Source: Polyodon spathula (taxonomy: Eukaryota > Chordata > Actinopteri > Acipenseriformes > Polyodontidae). From it: a DNA stretch of 64,000 nucleotides. Shown in pieces: positions 43,065-56,904 of the stretch (positions are counted from its first letter, which is position 1; each line of letters begins with the position of its first letter). The stretch lies in the NCBI RefSeq assembly GCF_017654505.1, contig NC_054535.1, positions 88,294,285 through 88,358,284 of the forward strand, in the 5' to 3' direction. The notes below the pieces were generated by a model. The model had not been told where the DNA came from, ran no database searches, and saw nothing but the letters and a program-made list of their open reading frames with translations. The position numbers and the translations under genes were made by a program.

Positions 43065-45000
43065 CAGTACTTTTTCCCTATGCAAGTACAAAACTTAATA
43101 GCAAATCAACAAGCTTCAGCATCAAGTGTAGGGGTACATTTTATTTGTGTTGCTAAGTGTCCCTATTTGCTGCAATGAAGTGTAATTCTACTTTGTAATA
43201 TGATTTATAATCAATCTCAGTGGGGCAGGTTTTGCTGCTGATTTGCTAGTTTGATATTATAAGACACATCAAGGTTTGAATTGTAATTCAACAGAAAACA
43301 GTGTTATTGTGATTATAAAATGTACCATTCCATAAGTATTACACAACAAAAAGCAGTATTACCACAGAATAGCAGAGAAGGTAAAAAAAATGTAAGGGAG
43401 TTTATATCCTGTAAATAGTTTTTAGTTTTTATTTTTATGGTTATAACTGCAGCCATACTAACCACTGAAATCATTCACTGCTTCCTTTATTTGTGTTTGA
43501 CTTCTTTATCAAGGAGAAGAGCAGGATTTCCCCCACCTTTTTTTCCCTCAGTCCATCAGGTTATTTACATCTTTAATACAAGTCGACCTGCTCTCAGGTG
43601 CGTTTCAGTTGAGCACACTCTCACAAAACTCCTACCACTTGTCATGCTATATTTATATTTATATTCTAAAACCATATTTTTTAAACGACAGCTTTATTTT
43701 ATTAGAAGACATATGAGCTGTGCATGATTGTTCATAAACTCATGCACACATCTTGTACAGCATATGCAGATTGATTAAATATGTGCTTTTTTTACACAAT
43801 GCAATTTACAGAGTCTTTTTTTTTTTTTTTAAGTTTTTTTTTTTAGTTTGGTTGTATACCAGAGTTTTTGGATTATTATGCACACATTTTGATCAATTTT
43901 AGAAAGATGAAGGGTACATACAAGGCATGCAGCATGCATGAATACTTTTGTGTTTTTCTTTCCTGCTACTGTCAGAAAAAGCTAGAGCTGAGCCTTTAAA
44001 AACAGTATTAAACCAAATATTTTATAGTGGTCTTGTCTGACTATACAATAAAAGGTACAGTTTATTCTTAATTGATAGAGTCAAGTAATGGGTTTTAAGC
44101 TCACAACTGTTGCTAGGACACAAAAGGTGCTGACTGCACTGGGGAAGAAAGATGGTTGTTATGATGATTTTAAAACAATGTTCATTAGAACAGCATTAGC
44201 AGTGCTGCCATGATTAACCCTTTATGGTTCAAGGGATAACCACAAACAAAAATTAAGCTAGCATTCCTATTTTTGCAATGAGGTGCAGTAAACAGGGTTT
44301 AAAATGTACTGACAGGTTGGATCTGGTCATTCAAATGGTCAGTTTGCTTGTGAAACTTGAGTCACTTTCAAATGTACTTTAAGAAGAAGCAGTTTGAACT
44401 GCTCAATTCCTTATGTACTCTACGGGGTTAAACACGCAACAGCAGTGCAGTAGTTAAGAGAACTTGTTAAGTGTTAATCACTTTGATCCATCAGTGTCTC
44501 CAAGTGCAACAAATCTGAACTAAAAAAAAACAAAATGCCATCTCCCAGTCTGCTACTATTAGAGCATGGCATCTCTGGGACCTGTGGCACATTTAATGTC
44601 TGCTTCAGCAATGCCCAATTACAAAGGTACTCTCGTCATTTGTTGCTGTTTAGTTTTTCTTAATCTAAAAGAACATTTCACTCAGTATCAAACCATTCTG
44701 AAAGGAATGTGCGTGTGTTTAACTGTAAGAGGAGTTGCACATGTTTATTGTTAGGATGACAGCATTTCCCTGCGTTGCTGATGGATTTTGTTTGTATTGT
44801 GTTAGTCTGTGCTCATTAAGCCCTCCCTTTCTTTAGCTATGCTGCTTTTGCCGACACCTAAAATTTGAAGCACAGGAACACAATGTAATAAACAATATGT
44901 GGGAACTTATGCATTATTAAAAGTGAAAAACAAGTCAAATCGTTAAGCCCACTTATATGTAATTAGTTCCCCCTAGTAGGGGAGAATGGTGTGCCAACAA
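43065..45000. other. Intergenic, no gene found
   Basis: AT-rich. A T15 run near 43817 and short chance frames only. Confidence 0.8.
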
Positions 45001-45063
45001 TGGATGAGACTTAACGGGCCGAATGGCCTTTTCTTGTTTCTAAACTTTCCTATGTTCTTATGT
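45001..45063 (+). mobile_element. LINE 3' end fragment, plus strand
   Basis: Reads CGGGCCGAATGGCCTTTTC, CTTGTTTCTAAACTTTC and CTATGTTCTTATG, the characteristic 3' end of a CR1/L2-type LINE very common in non-teleost fish. The 5' border may extend to about 44970. Confidence 0.7.
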
Positions 45064-45952
45064 GCTTTTATATTTTAGACCAAATATTTCCATATCCTCC
45101 AACAAGTATTGGAACGTCAACATGAAATGGGAATACACTTCAGTATAAATACAAGTCTATTGTACTTATGTATTCTGTTTAATTAAAATAAAATCAATGT
45201 TTGTGTTAATGAACTTCTGTTTATGTTTATAATAAATCTGAGAAGATTTTTCTTCACTCTGTGAGTGATATAATTCAACTGGACAAGACAAACCAGAAAA
45301 TGATGTAAATCAAATGGACACAGATTATAGGTATTAGTATTCAGGGTGGAGCTTTATATGTCTTTGTATTACACTCCCTTTACATTTGGCAAATGTAAAC
45401 TTTTCTTCAAAGCTGCTTTGTTAGTGTTAAGGCAGCCATCTTTTTAACTCCCACTGCCCTGCTGAATTTTTAACATATAGAGTACATTGGTATTGCAGTG
45501 AAAGAAATGTTATTATAAGAGTACCACAAGAGAGCTCTCCTCAGTCTACTGCAGTGTAACGATTTACACAGCTATTCATTTATTTTACATGAATATACAC
45601 CTGAAAACACTTAGGGTTCAAAGTGTGGCTAAGCCGTGCTGTAAGATAAGACTGTCACTATAAACACATTTAAATTGTCCAGTTCCTATAAGAGAAAGTT
45701 GACAAAGACTGGCACAACAGCAACCGATTAAATGGAAATACAAAAAAAAATTAAAAAAATGTAATAAACAATAAGTGGGAACAGATGTGTCATGAAAATT
45801 GAAAAACAATTCAAATGGTTTAGCACATTTTTATGTACTGTAAAGCCATAAATATTTGCAAGCCTTTTATTGTGTGTTTTTCGTGTGTGAAAAAAAAAAA
45901 GAAAAAATAAAATTTTTGGCACGAATAGCAAATTCCACTAACAATACATACA
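45064..45952. other. Intergenic between two LINE 3' ends
   Basis: AT-rich, nothing recognised. Confidence 0.75.
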
Positions 45953-46180
45953 AAAGAACTTAAGAGCATAAGAAAGTTTATAAACGAGGCGGCCATTCGG
46001 CCCATCTTGCTCGTTTGGTTGTTAGTAGCTTCCTGATCCCAGAATCTCATCACAGCTTCTTTTCAAGGATCCCAGGGTCTTATTTTCTGCTCTGAGTGCC
46101 ACTTTATCTAATCTCCATTTGTGACCCCTAGTGCTTGTTTCTTTTTTCAGGTCAAAAAAGTCCCCTGGGTCAACATTGCT
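45953..46180 (-). mobile_element. LINE 3' end fragment, minus strand, with ORF2 C-terminus
   Basis: On the minus strand it encodes DFFDLKKETSTRGHKWRLDK then a shortened tail (GSLKRSCDEILGS), followed by GGGCCGAATGGCCGCCTCG, TAAACTTTCTTATG. It is the same family as 45001-45063, 5'-truncated and with an internal deletion of the WNQLP block. Confidence 0.75.
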
Positions 46181-48840
46181 TTGTAAAAAAAAGATTAGAA
46201 CACCTTTTTTTGTCCATCAACAGAACTTTGGATATAAGATGGATATAAGACATATAATGACACATATTTTATGCAACAGATTGATTCCTGAGATAACTAC
46301 AGAAGGTTTTACATTTTTCCGATGCAGTGAATGCCGAGTAGCAGCAGCTCAAATTCAAATAAAACCTTTTTTTTATAATAGATACCACATTTAATGATAT
46401 TTCACGACAGGTAGTTCTCATTTAAGTTTGCAGAATATTTGCATTTTTGTATGCCCAACAATAAACTCCACTGCACTCTAAGAAGATTACAAATTGAAAA
46501 AATATACATTTACAGCTAACTCTGCCTTGTATATTACTGTTAAGCTGTCAATGTCTTCACATTACATAGCACTCACATTTCCCAGTCTGTAAACACAATG
46601 TAGGAGTGCTTTACAAGGAAGACCTTGCTGTTCCAGATTGGTCACAGGACCTATTTTTTCTTTCAGATGGATTCAAAGCTTTGAAGAACTGTCTTGCTAT
46701 ACAATAAAAGGACACTTTGAAAAAAACTCAAGAATTGCTATAGTCTTTTTGAAGGTGCTTGCTGTGAAACCCTAAGCTGTCTAATCAACGCTGGCATGCA
46801 AAATGAACAAACTCCATAATGCAACGAATGAGCCTTCTGAGAAAGCGTGAATAAAATGCTCTGAATGCTTGGAAATTACTCGTGTTACAAATTAGATTTG
46901 AGGAACATTACGCAAATTAAAATAAATAGGAAACAGCATATTGTTTGTTAAGCTGTGGCCAAAAAATTTGCATCACCCTATATAATTAAGTAATTCTAGA
47001 CTAAACACGCAGAACAATGTTACGTTAACATATTGGATTACATACCGCTTCGTAGTTTTCCATATACTTAACAAAAAACTGTGGAAAATTTAAAAATGTG
47101 ACATTTCGAATCTAACATGAAATATTGTAGTACTATACTACTTCTGGTTGACTTTTGCGATATCATTTTGTAGTTTATTTGATTACATGATGTTACATGA
47201 AATATCTAAATTATGTTTATATAGAGAAGGAAAAAAAAGCCTCAATCCCAAAATTCTAGGTGATGTAAAACTTTTGGCTGTAGCTGTACACTTTCTAAAA
47301 GCTTGAGAACTCCCTGCCTTTTCTGTGTTCTTTGTTAGCTAGTGCTAATTTTCACTATTAGGTGGAAGCTGTGCTTCATTATTTTAGGCACTGCATTCCC
47401 TATGCATGAGAAGCTACTATGAAAATGAGATGCCACTAAAGTTGTTCAGCTGTTAAACCAAATGACATCACATTGGGTATGTACACGCATTGACCTGTCA
47501 TGCAAACTTTAATTAATTACCAATAAAAAAAATTATATTTTGCAGCAGACTACAACAGTTTGAAATCCTGCTATTGTGTTTTCTTAATAGTTCAAATGCA
47601 TTTAGTTCATGAGGATTACACAATTCCTTGCTTTTGCACTCTAAATCAAACAACCTCCCCAATCCAAAAGCTTGAAACAGCACAAATGTAAGGCGTTTAA
47701 CAGCACGGGAATGTGAAACACGTTTCAGCAGACACTGTCTGTTCTCTAACAACACTCTTCATAAACTAGACATCTGTGAGACAGCCTCAAATATCTATTG
47801 CGAGTTGCGTGATTCAGCTAGAGCAGGGTTTAACAAAGACTTTCCGAAGAATAACAAAACGCATATCCCGGAGAAAAGGCCATTCATCTGAAGCACATTA
47901 ACCCAAAAAACTTACTTATGAGTTTTGCAGAACAGAGCCTACCAATGTGCTGAATGTGTGGGAAAAGGAGCAGTCGATTTGTTCTGGTGGTTTAGGTGTC
48001 TGTGTTTGACAGGCCTGCTACTAACTAGTCAAGAAATAGGAAGCGAAAGCCACAGTGGACCTGTGCATGATGAATTAATAAATTGAGCAGGTGACAGTCA
48101 CTTGGGGGCAGTCCAAACAGACACCTGTTCCCTGAAGGCATATGGGAATTTAAGTAACTAGTAGCTACTGAACATCAGGAGAGCTGCAACAGCCTTTCAA
48201 TTGAGTTGGAGGAATTACTTTAACAAAGTTGCTACACTTCTTATTGCTGAGTCTAGGAGGCTTGTTATCCCTTATGCAAATGCCAAGTACTAGAAACAGT
48301 GCCATAGCTAGGGCTGGGCCATGGGTTCCACACAACATCTTCAGCAATACATTACATATGTACTGTGTTATGTATCCAAACCGTAAGGTGACCAGCTCCC
48401 GTTTTGGACAGAGAACTGTGGGGTGGGTTATCCACTGACTGTTGCTAAAACAAACTGGCAGTTATCCTCGTCTGAATTGTCACTGTCACTACCTGAAGAG
48501 GTTAGACTGCTGTAGTGTAACAATAACGGTTCATACAGGTACCACTGCATTGTGATGGAATTATTCTTTTCATCCATGATATTTGCATATCTGCATGCAA
48601 ATGGCTTTGCTTCGTGTGTAGCTATAGGTGACAATTGCGTAAATCAATGCTGTCATATCACATTACCTTGACATGTTTACAACGCAGTGTGTGTGTGTGT
48701 TGGAAAGGTAACTACACAAACAAGTAGCTAATGCACTGCATAATTTAGAATGTGCGGATAACATGTGAATTAATTTCTCTTGTTAAATGTTTTTGTCTTC
48801 ATGGCAACGCATGAAGCTCTCCTCACGACATTCAGAGTCG
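46181..48840. other. Intergenic, no gene found
   Basis: AT-rich. Contains a pair of inverted AGGTGTCTG...CAGACACCT motifs (about 47994 and 48127), described in the findings. No coding segment supported. Confidence 0.8.
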
Positions 48841-48969
48841 TTCTTTTCCTACTTAGTAAGCAGACACGGACATTTAAATATCCCCTTCCCTAAATGACTA
48901 TGAATTGAGTAATCTGCATTGGTACAGACAATTTTTTTTTCTAAATCAGAACTGCATAGCAACGCATTT

Positions 48970-49560
48970 CCTGAAAAGTATGGGAAACACGTCGTGAGGA
49001 AACCTGACTGAGGACGGCGATGCCGACACATCCCAGGGGCAAAGGACCCAGCAACCGAAAACACATACAAGGGTTATGACACGGGGAGCCGGACCTCGGG
49101 AGGAAGACGGTCCCGGTAGACCAGGAGATAGAGAGAGAGAGAGGTACCCAACATCTGAGACTTCTGTGAAAGGGCGCTCGTTAGACCCCCAATTGGTCGA
49201 GACTTCACGCTGCCTGGGACCTGAACTAAGGACAAGGCATAAAGGTTAGTAGGGGACTCGAGCATGGAGTAGCCACGTCCCGAATTGAGGCAGAGTATAA
49301 AACAGAGCACTTTGAAAGCGCAGGAGCTGCGAAAGGACAGAGTGTGGCCAGGGCTCCGCTCTGACTCAAATGGTGAGAACCCCCTTGAAGGTAAAGGGAG
49401 GCGATTGCCCTGAGGTTGGGGAAGTGAGACTCACTTGCCCCCCAGAGATGACTGATGCAAAGGCATGTATGAGAAAGAGGAAAACAAAACACTAGACAGT
49501 GAAGGTGCAAGTGATCAGGGCTTAAATAGAGAAAAGGTACTAAACTGACAGGAAATTGGA
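48970..49560 (-). repeat. GC-rich island, possible LTR-like repeat
   Basis: About 600 bp of clearly higher GC than its surroundings. On the minus strand it starts with a TATA-like CTATTTAAG and a promoter-like CACTTGCACCTTCACTG. Open frames exist on the minus strand but resemble nothing I know. No terminal repeats or target duplication identified. It could be an LTR or another unclassified repeat. Confidence 0.35.
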
Positions 49561-51440
49561 AACCCCCAGCTGCACGCCCCCCAAACTATGCTGGTTAACA
49601 TTTAAAACAGAAAGGAGCCTGTTAAAATGATAACGAGAAGGCATCTCTTAACAATCTGAAAACTTCTCTGCACATCTTAGGCTAATGCTTATGTTTATAT
49701 TAAGGAAGATTAAATAGTATTCCTTTCATAAGTAAAGAAGTGACAACATTTCATCAGAAAAGTAATACGACTTAATCTTATTAATCCTTGATCCATGTCT
49801 CAGCCTGTACTGTTGATTTAAAAAAAAAAAATAACTCCAGCCAAGATCAGCAAAGTAATAAGCCTTTGAAAAATGCTTAGTTATCTAATTCAGATTGTCA
49901 TAACATGGTTTCTCATGATCACTGATTGAATAGGCAGGACATTTTATTGTGCAATGAACACGTTTTTAACAGATTTCTTTCCATTTTAAGTGATTCCCAT
50001 CCACGTACAGCATGTTAAAGGGGGAATTTGGAAATACAACTATTCGGAGAAACTTAAAGGGTTTGCCCATGTGGATAACTATTTACAATACTTAATAACT
50101 ACTTCCGAAGGAAATTCCTGTTTCTGCAATCAGGGCAGCTTCTAAACTAAACTCATTTATTGCACATAGTCAAAAGATAGGATATTTAACACATTTAATC
50201 ACCTTTAATAGTAATAGTTTAATAGTTGAAAGTGGCTGAAAAAAAATCTTAGTATCTCTTAATCATGGCACACTAATGATACAAGCAGAAACTGCAATAG
50301 AAAATATATACAGAACAAATACCATGTCATATCAGATGGTAAGAAATTAAATATTTTGAAAAAAAATAGATTCTAATATATAGAACTATTGAGATATGTA
50401 ATGCTTTCATACAGAAAGGTCATGGTTTGCAGATTGGAGGAGAGCATTGAGAAGAAGTTAGATGGAAAATGGAAATGACAGAGGGAACTTGCAGTTTCTT
50501 AGGCAGAAAAGGGGCAGCAGTAATTAGCAATAAAATAGAATCTCGGAATGTGATATTATTTCATTGTTACTGTGTAATGTAATAACTATACTTGTTGTGT
50601 AGAAATTAAATTACAAAGACAATAAGATCATTTATTCACAAAAAAAAAAGTATAAGATTCCACTCTGAATGTCATCCTGAGTCTCTGCATTCACCTTCAA
50701 TATGATATTAGATCAAACACTGCCAAAGTGAAAATAAAAAGCCTAGAGCTTCCCCGTACTTTGGAATTTGGAAGTTATATTTCCATACTGTTCCAGTTTA
50801 AGAACTTAAAAATGTGGTCACCTTACCAAACCGTATTCAATCAGAAAGTTGACACTGTCCTCAAAACCAAATTGTTTTGTTCAATGTTGCATGGCATATG
50901 TAGTACATTTACAGCATGTCCTCTATGAGCACCAAAAACTGGAATATCCTGGAACGCTCCCTATGAGATTGTGGTTGTTTTTTTTGTTTTGTTTTTTTCT
51001 TCTGAAATGCTATTCACAAATCCAGAATGTCTTACTACAATGTCCTAATTCAGGTCTAGCCAGTGTGATGGTTATGCACTCAGCACTACTTGATATACAG
51101 GTTAACTGAGCTGTTGATCTCCACAGTCTCCAAAATTTCTATTTTTGGATTAAAGGAATCAGACTCAGGTGGTGCCACGAATGGCAAAGTCTACATGAGC
51201 CTGCCGAAGTCCTGCGGCTCAAACAGGCTTGACAGCTGGCCGTATTATTATAAGGCAAGCCCATCCTGTGCAGTTTGGGTGACAGGGCAACAAAGCTGAA
51301 TGATTCTGTCTACTCAGACGATGCAAAATTATTTCTACTCATGATAAATAAACAGTCAGTAAAAGTGCTGTCGTTTTCTTACCTTTAGAACTATGCCATA
51401 AGTTGTATGTACAGGATGAGATCTACACAGAATAAAATGT
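49561..51440. other. Intergenic, no gene found
   Basis: AT-rich sequence, no repeat family or gene recognised. Confidence 0.8.
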
Positions 51441-51448
51441 ACCAGTGT

Positions 51449-52226
51449 TGTAATTCTCACAGATCCTTAACACCCATTCTGCCAAGTGGTAGTTCCCTGG
51501 AAAACAGCATCTTTAATAGGATTTACTGTACTGTTAAACTTCAGCAGAACTCATATGGAACACACTCCATCACTGACACAGTTCCCTTACCTGGTTCCCC
51601 CACAACAGTTGTATAAAGGCTGTTTTATCATTCACTGTTTTGGATTACATCTGTTAAAACTAGTATTGGTTTTAAGAATAAATAAATATTAAACTTACCT
51701 GGGGGAGGTGCTGGGTCAAGGGGCTTCCTGTGCTGTAAACCTGGAAAGAAAGAAAAGTTAACTCGGAGATTGATACACGGCAACTATTGGTGTGGATTGT
51801 AAGTAATATAGGTGCATATATGTTTTAATATATATTAAGGTTAACTATTATCCAGGGAATGCCTTAGATTAAAGAATATGGTCATTTATTTTGTAATGGA
51901 TTAGTTCAGGGGAGGGGGTAAGTATAAGTACCTGGTTGTTGGTTCATTGGAGAGAGGGATTGAGAGCATGAAGTGCTGTCTGAGTGACTCAAAGGTAATT
52001 AAACTATTTTGTTTAAAAATGTTCTATTTGTATTTTTAGTTATTCATGTTGAATTCTGTTAATTTATTTATTTTCTTTTGATGAATTATTTTTATTTATT
52101 TGTTTTCGTTGTTATATCGCTGGAGGCCTCTAAATAAATCTCACTTACTTTCAATTTGAATCTTGTGTTCTGATTAATTCCTGCATCCTGCACCTTGCAC
52201 CAACCATTTGACCATGGTGCATTACA
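51449..52226 (+). mobile_element. LTR-like sequence, plus orientation
   Basis: The right half has LTR features in order: a TATA-like GTATAAGTA (about 51921), CTAAATAAATC polyadenylation signal (about 52130), then a U5-like CTTGTGTTCTGATTAATTCC and a CA end (GTGCATTACA, 52226). The left end is uncertain: TGTAAT at 51449 would give TGTAAT/ATTACA ends but no clear target duplication. Confidence 0.45.
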
Positions 52227-55200
52227 AGTCCCAAATTAGATCACAAACAGCACTATATTGAAAGTAACTAATTACGACTGGGTTTGTGGCAATATAAAAT
52301 CATATTGTTTTAAACCTGATTTATTTTGTGTTCCTTTTGAAAAAAAAGAGATACACATAAATATTATGAAATGCAGTTAATCAAAACAAAATGTGCAAAT
52401 GTCAATACACATTACCATGGAGTACAGCACTATTAGAATAAAAAGAGGTCAAGTCCATTCTAGGTTATTAGAGTGCACGTAAAAGGACTTTGTCAAGGCC
52501 TGCTCACTGTGTTCTCATTATCAGGGTTTTTGACAAAGATACTTCATTCACAGCTCCCTCTGTAAAATATTGTTGAAAGGAAAATAAGACTCATTCATCT
52601 GGTTTTATATCATACAGCTGACAGTCTTTAGTCTCTTGGTTCGTATTTTACTATCCCCATAGCTAAATTACAGCTAAAGTTCTAAGTTTCAGAACAGAGT
52701 TCTTATGTTTCTGTTCCAAACTCATATAAAAAAAAAAAATTCTGTCAATAAATGTGTTTTCAATTTGGTGTAAAGTCATAGTCTTAAGACATACTACATG
52801 CCATTCTTGATGTGCAATAACATTTTTCTGTAAGTTAGTTGTACAGTACTTTCTAATCCTTTGTTTGTACCTAAGTTCTTTCTATTATTGTACTGAAATG
52901 TCAAAGTCTAAATACAGAATATATATGTATTTAATTAAAATGTTTTCTTTAGATTTTTTAAAAGCGGTAATATATACAACACTGATTAAAAAAACGATGC
53001 AGCTTGGCATTCATTTCCTTGGCATTTATATTTACCATGTATACTGTAAGACTTTAATTTCAATCGTATTCTTCATTAAAAGAAGAGTTCCCCCTAGACC
53101 TCCTTTAGCATTCCTTTTCTTGTCTGTCTTTAGCTCCCTTGTTGTCGTTCTCCAACATTTCTGGTTTTAATTTTGTTTTTAAATTAACTTTACTTCAGTT
53201 TTCACCTTTATAATGGTAAGTACTGATTATGACCTGGGGCACAGCACGAACCAGTGATGCACTGTATTCTTGACCTGTACAGTAGTCTGTACAATCTTTT
53301 GCATTTGCAAAAAGAGCTTGCATGAACTGTTTTAAATTATTTGCATTGCTCTCAAGAGAGTTCTGTCTGCCATTGCTGAGTTTCTGCTAATGACTAGCTA
53401 AAATCTGCCCTTGCTGTTACTGACAGTACAGAATTGTAAAATATTATACCTGAGTGAGCACATAGCTGAAGCACAACTGGGAACTTTTTCATATGGTTTA
53501 TGACATCTGCATTACTATTGGGACACTGAGATTACAGAACAGACCCTTGCTTTTTATCTGGTCTGACACATATACAGACCACACATACTAACCTTCTGTA
53601 TAACACAATCCATATAGAATAATACCAGGACTGCAGTGAATTACAAAAATCTTATTCAGTCTAGGGGTCCGGTGACATAAGTTTGAGCAGTTTAGCAAAT
53701 GTCACTTAGACCACAAGATGGAATTGTGCTGTTGTTTTTATAAGAATGAATGTAATAAAAATCTTTAAAAGAAATGTTTTTTTTTTTTTTTTTTTAATTA
53801 TAAAAGTTTGTATTAAATAATTTACATGAACATTTGATAAAATTGCTCTATAGTAATTTATGGAACTGCAAACAATTCATTAGCTTGTGTTACATTTAGA
53901 GAACAGAATTGAAACAGAGAGCAATAATTAATGACCAATAAAGACATTAATAACAATCATGCCAAAACATTAAACTAATTACCTGTATAAATAAGAAACA
54001 GATTTCATGTTAGAATAACAATATTAGGTTTATTCTACAACTAAAGTTTGTTTATTTTATCATCTATTCTATATGTTGTATGTCTTAGAGACAAGATACG
54101 TTTCAGAGCACTTCTTTAAACTTTTTTAATAAGTCACCAGGAATGTGATTACATAAACAGAAAAGGGTATAAAAAGCAATTCTAAACAAGAAAACAAAAG
54201 ATCACAGTGATATTTCTGACCCATACCAAGTTCTTATTACTAATCGATTACAGCAACAATTTAACATTAAATATTCTGACACAGGAAATGAACAGGAAAT
54301 GAACACAAACCAAAGGCATAATTATTTTACACAGAATATGATCCATTAAAAAAACAACAACAACAAAAAAACAAAAACATTTTAATAGTGGTACATTTAG
54401 AAATGAAAAAAAAAATGGATTGATTGAATTTTCTAGCATCTGTATGTCAGGGAAAAAACCCATTCTGCAACACCACTGTGCTTTTCTTAGTCTGATTGAT
54501 TTCCAGCACAGGATCCAGGGGTGGATATCACAGCTGCTTTAAATTTCAATATTATATATTTTTAAAACATTTTTTTACAGCATACATGGTGGAATTTCGC
54601 AACGTGCCACTCAGTTTGTGATCCAGGGATCAGCCCATAATTGCTTAAGCCCTTTCATGACATTCATTGGTATTGTTAAGCTCTGTACAAATTTAGCTAT
54701 AAAATGCAAACAAGCATAACTAGAGTGTTTTTTTTCTTCTGGACTTTCTACCACCTTTTTTTTTTTCATGACTTTGCTAAACTGCCAAATCACTTTTTTC
54801 AAAGGACTGACCAACTTTTCTGTATGCAAGAATAACTGTCTGGTGGAGTAGGTTTTAAATGTATTACATTAAGGCATAAACACATTTCTTATGATTCAAA
54901 ACCTAATTTAGATACTATGGTGGCTCATTAAGGACAGGCTATATAAGTTCTCAGGTTCTTGACATTTCAAACCATTATAACCAACATAACTTTTGTATGT
55001 ATTTAATTCCATGTCCTCAATGAGCCATCATAATACAATATATAATTCAATAAAAATATTTCAATTTCAAAAGAAACAGAGAGAGAAGCTCTTTGACAAG
55101 CACACAGTATATTCTCTGTATCCACATATAAATATGTACATGTGTCTATATAACCCCAAAAGGTTCTCTAGATCAATGTTAAAATTCAGCCTCCATAAAC

Positions 55201-56900
55201 TCCGAAATTATGATACATTCCTACACATTATGAGTATAATGTATAGGAAGTCCATGTTTGAAGACTATGTGAATATTGTTTGTGACCGCTGCTTTAAGAT
55301 ATACCCATTCCTTGGTATATTGCCTATATTGAGGTCCTTATTTTCCCTTCTCTTATTAGACTGCCAGAGTGCCGGGTGGTGTTGATTGCTCCATCAGGTC
55401 CTACAAAGTGGAACATTTTAATGCAGTAATAATTACATGTATAGTATTTTGTTTCTTTCCATACTGTATTTCACATCTGCATACAGTATTTTACTTACTC
55501 TATACATTATATGTGACCTAAATAATGTATTAGAATCTAATAATCTGTGATGATCAGCTACATAAATACATAAAGTATATGCAAAGTATATGAATAAATA
55601 TACATGCTGCAGTATTTGTTTACTGCTTTTTTTTCCCCACAAGTAAACCAGAGCTATAATGATGGGGTGGTATACCTTTAATATCTTCTATTTTGGTGAG
55701 AATGTTAAGAGATGGGTCTTGAAAAGCTAGTTCACTACAGCTTGCAAGTTGTGTTCAAACAAAAGTGAACAGGCAACATCCCCTTTTACTTACTGGCACG
55801 CGTCCAGCTGCATCTGATCTGGTCCAGTACTTTTTTTTCCTGCCTTTGTCGTGAGATGGCAGGAGGTGTGTCTGACCTTTTCTAGGGTCAGAGAAAGTAA
55901 TGGCTGAATGAACATAATAGCACACATACTGTTTTATTAAATCACTAATAAATAGACTTGAGTTTTAAAATAATAACTTCCCTATTTCTATGCAATGTCA
56001 CTCAGCTAGATAAAGGCTTGTGAATTGTTTTGAAATCAAACATAATCAAAATGAGTACAATAGGACTGAGCTAAGGCAGGAGTCCTCAAGCAGTAAATAC
56101 AGGTACCTCCTCTATATGTGTTTGAAATCTCACTGCCTTGGCCCGATGTAAACTGAGCTCATATTAAAATGTATGATATCAATTTTTTCTTCTTCCCAAT
56201 TAAACTGTGGGGGCTTTGAGGATAACAAAAAAGAAATAATAGAAGAATCCAAAATCATTTTGGACATCTGGAAAACTAAAACTGTTATTCACTGTTTGTG
56301 TAATTGCTATCATCTTGATTTCCTTACCAGCAGGCACGGTGGATTTGTGGCTTGTTGTATGATGCAGTTCATCTTTTAAAAAATAATGCAAAAAAATCTT
56401 GAGCTTCTTTTGACTGTGTCAAAACTAGACACTATGTGGCACAGACTTGCCAACCTGCTTGACAAATGTGGGTTTCATATCATGTCTGAAATAACTTCCC
56501 CTTTAAAAAATGTTTTTATTTCCCTGCATTTCTAATGCTTTTTTATTTTATTTTTTTATTATGATTATTGACACAGCATCACAGTGCCTGCCAGTGGCAA
56601 GCTGATGTAATTGCCTCAATGTTTGAATTTGATTTTGCTTTGGCACAGTGCCACCTGGTGGGTAAATGTTGTAATTGTTGAAAGGAAGTTACAGGGAAAG
56701 ACAAGTATGCATAAGCACATTACTACAAGCCATTTGAATGCTCCATTCCCACTAGTACAATTGGTCTATTGACCAAAAATATTGAAATAGCAATTTGTCA
56801 GTATATGCTTTTAGCTATTGTCTTTTTCAATAATCAAGCAGTTAACATACACTTATAAAGATAGTTAAGTAGGATTATGAGACTACCAGACTTCTTATTA
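52227..56900. other. Intergenic, no gene found
   Basis: AT-rich. T18 run near 53779. Short open frames on both strands lack protein-like composition or splice context. Confidence 0.8.
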
Positions 56901-56904
56901 ACCA

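Noticed and set aside
44566..44640. Short ATG frame followed by a GT, looking like a first exon
   Set aside because: No acceptor partner, no recognisable protein and no conserved context.
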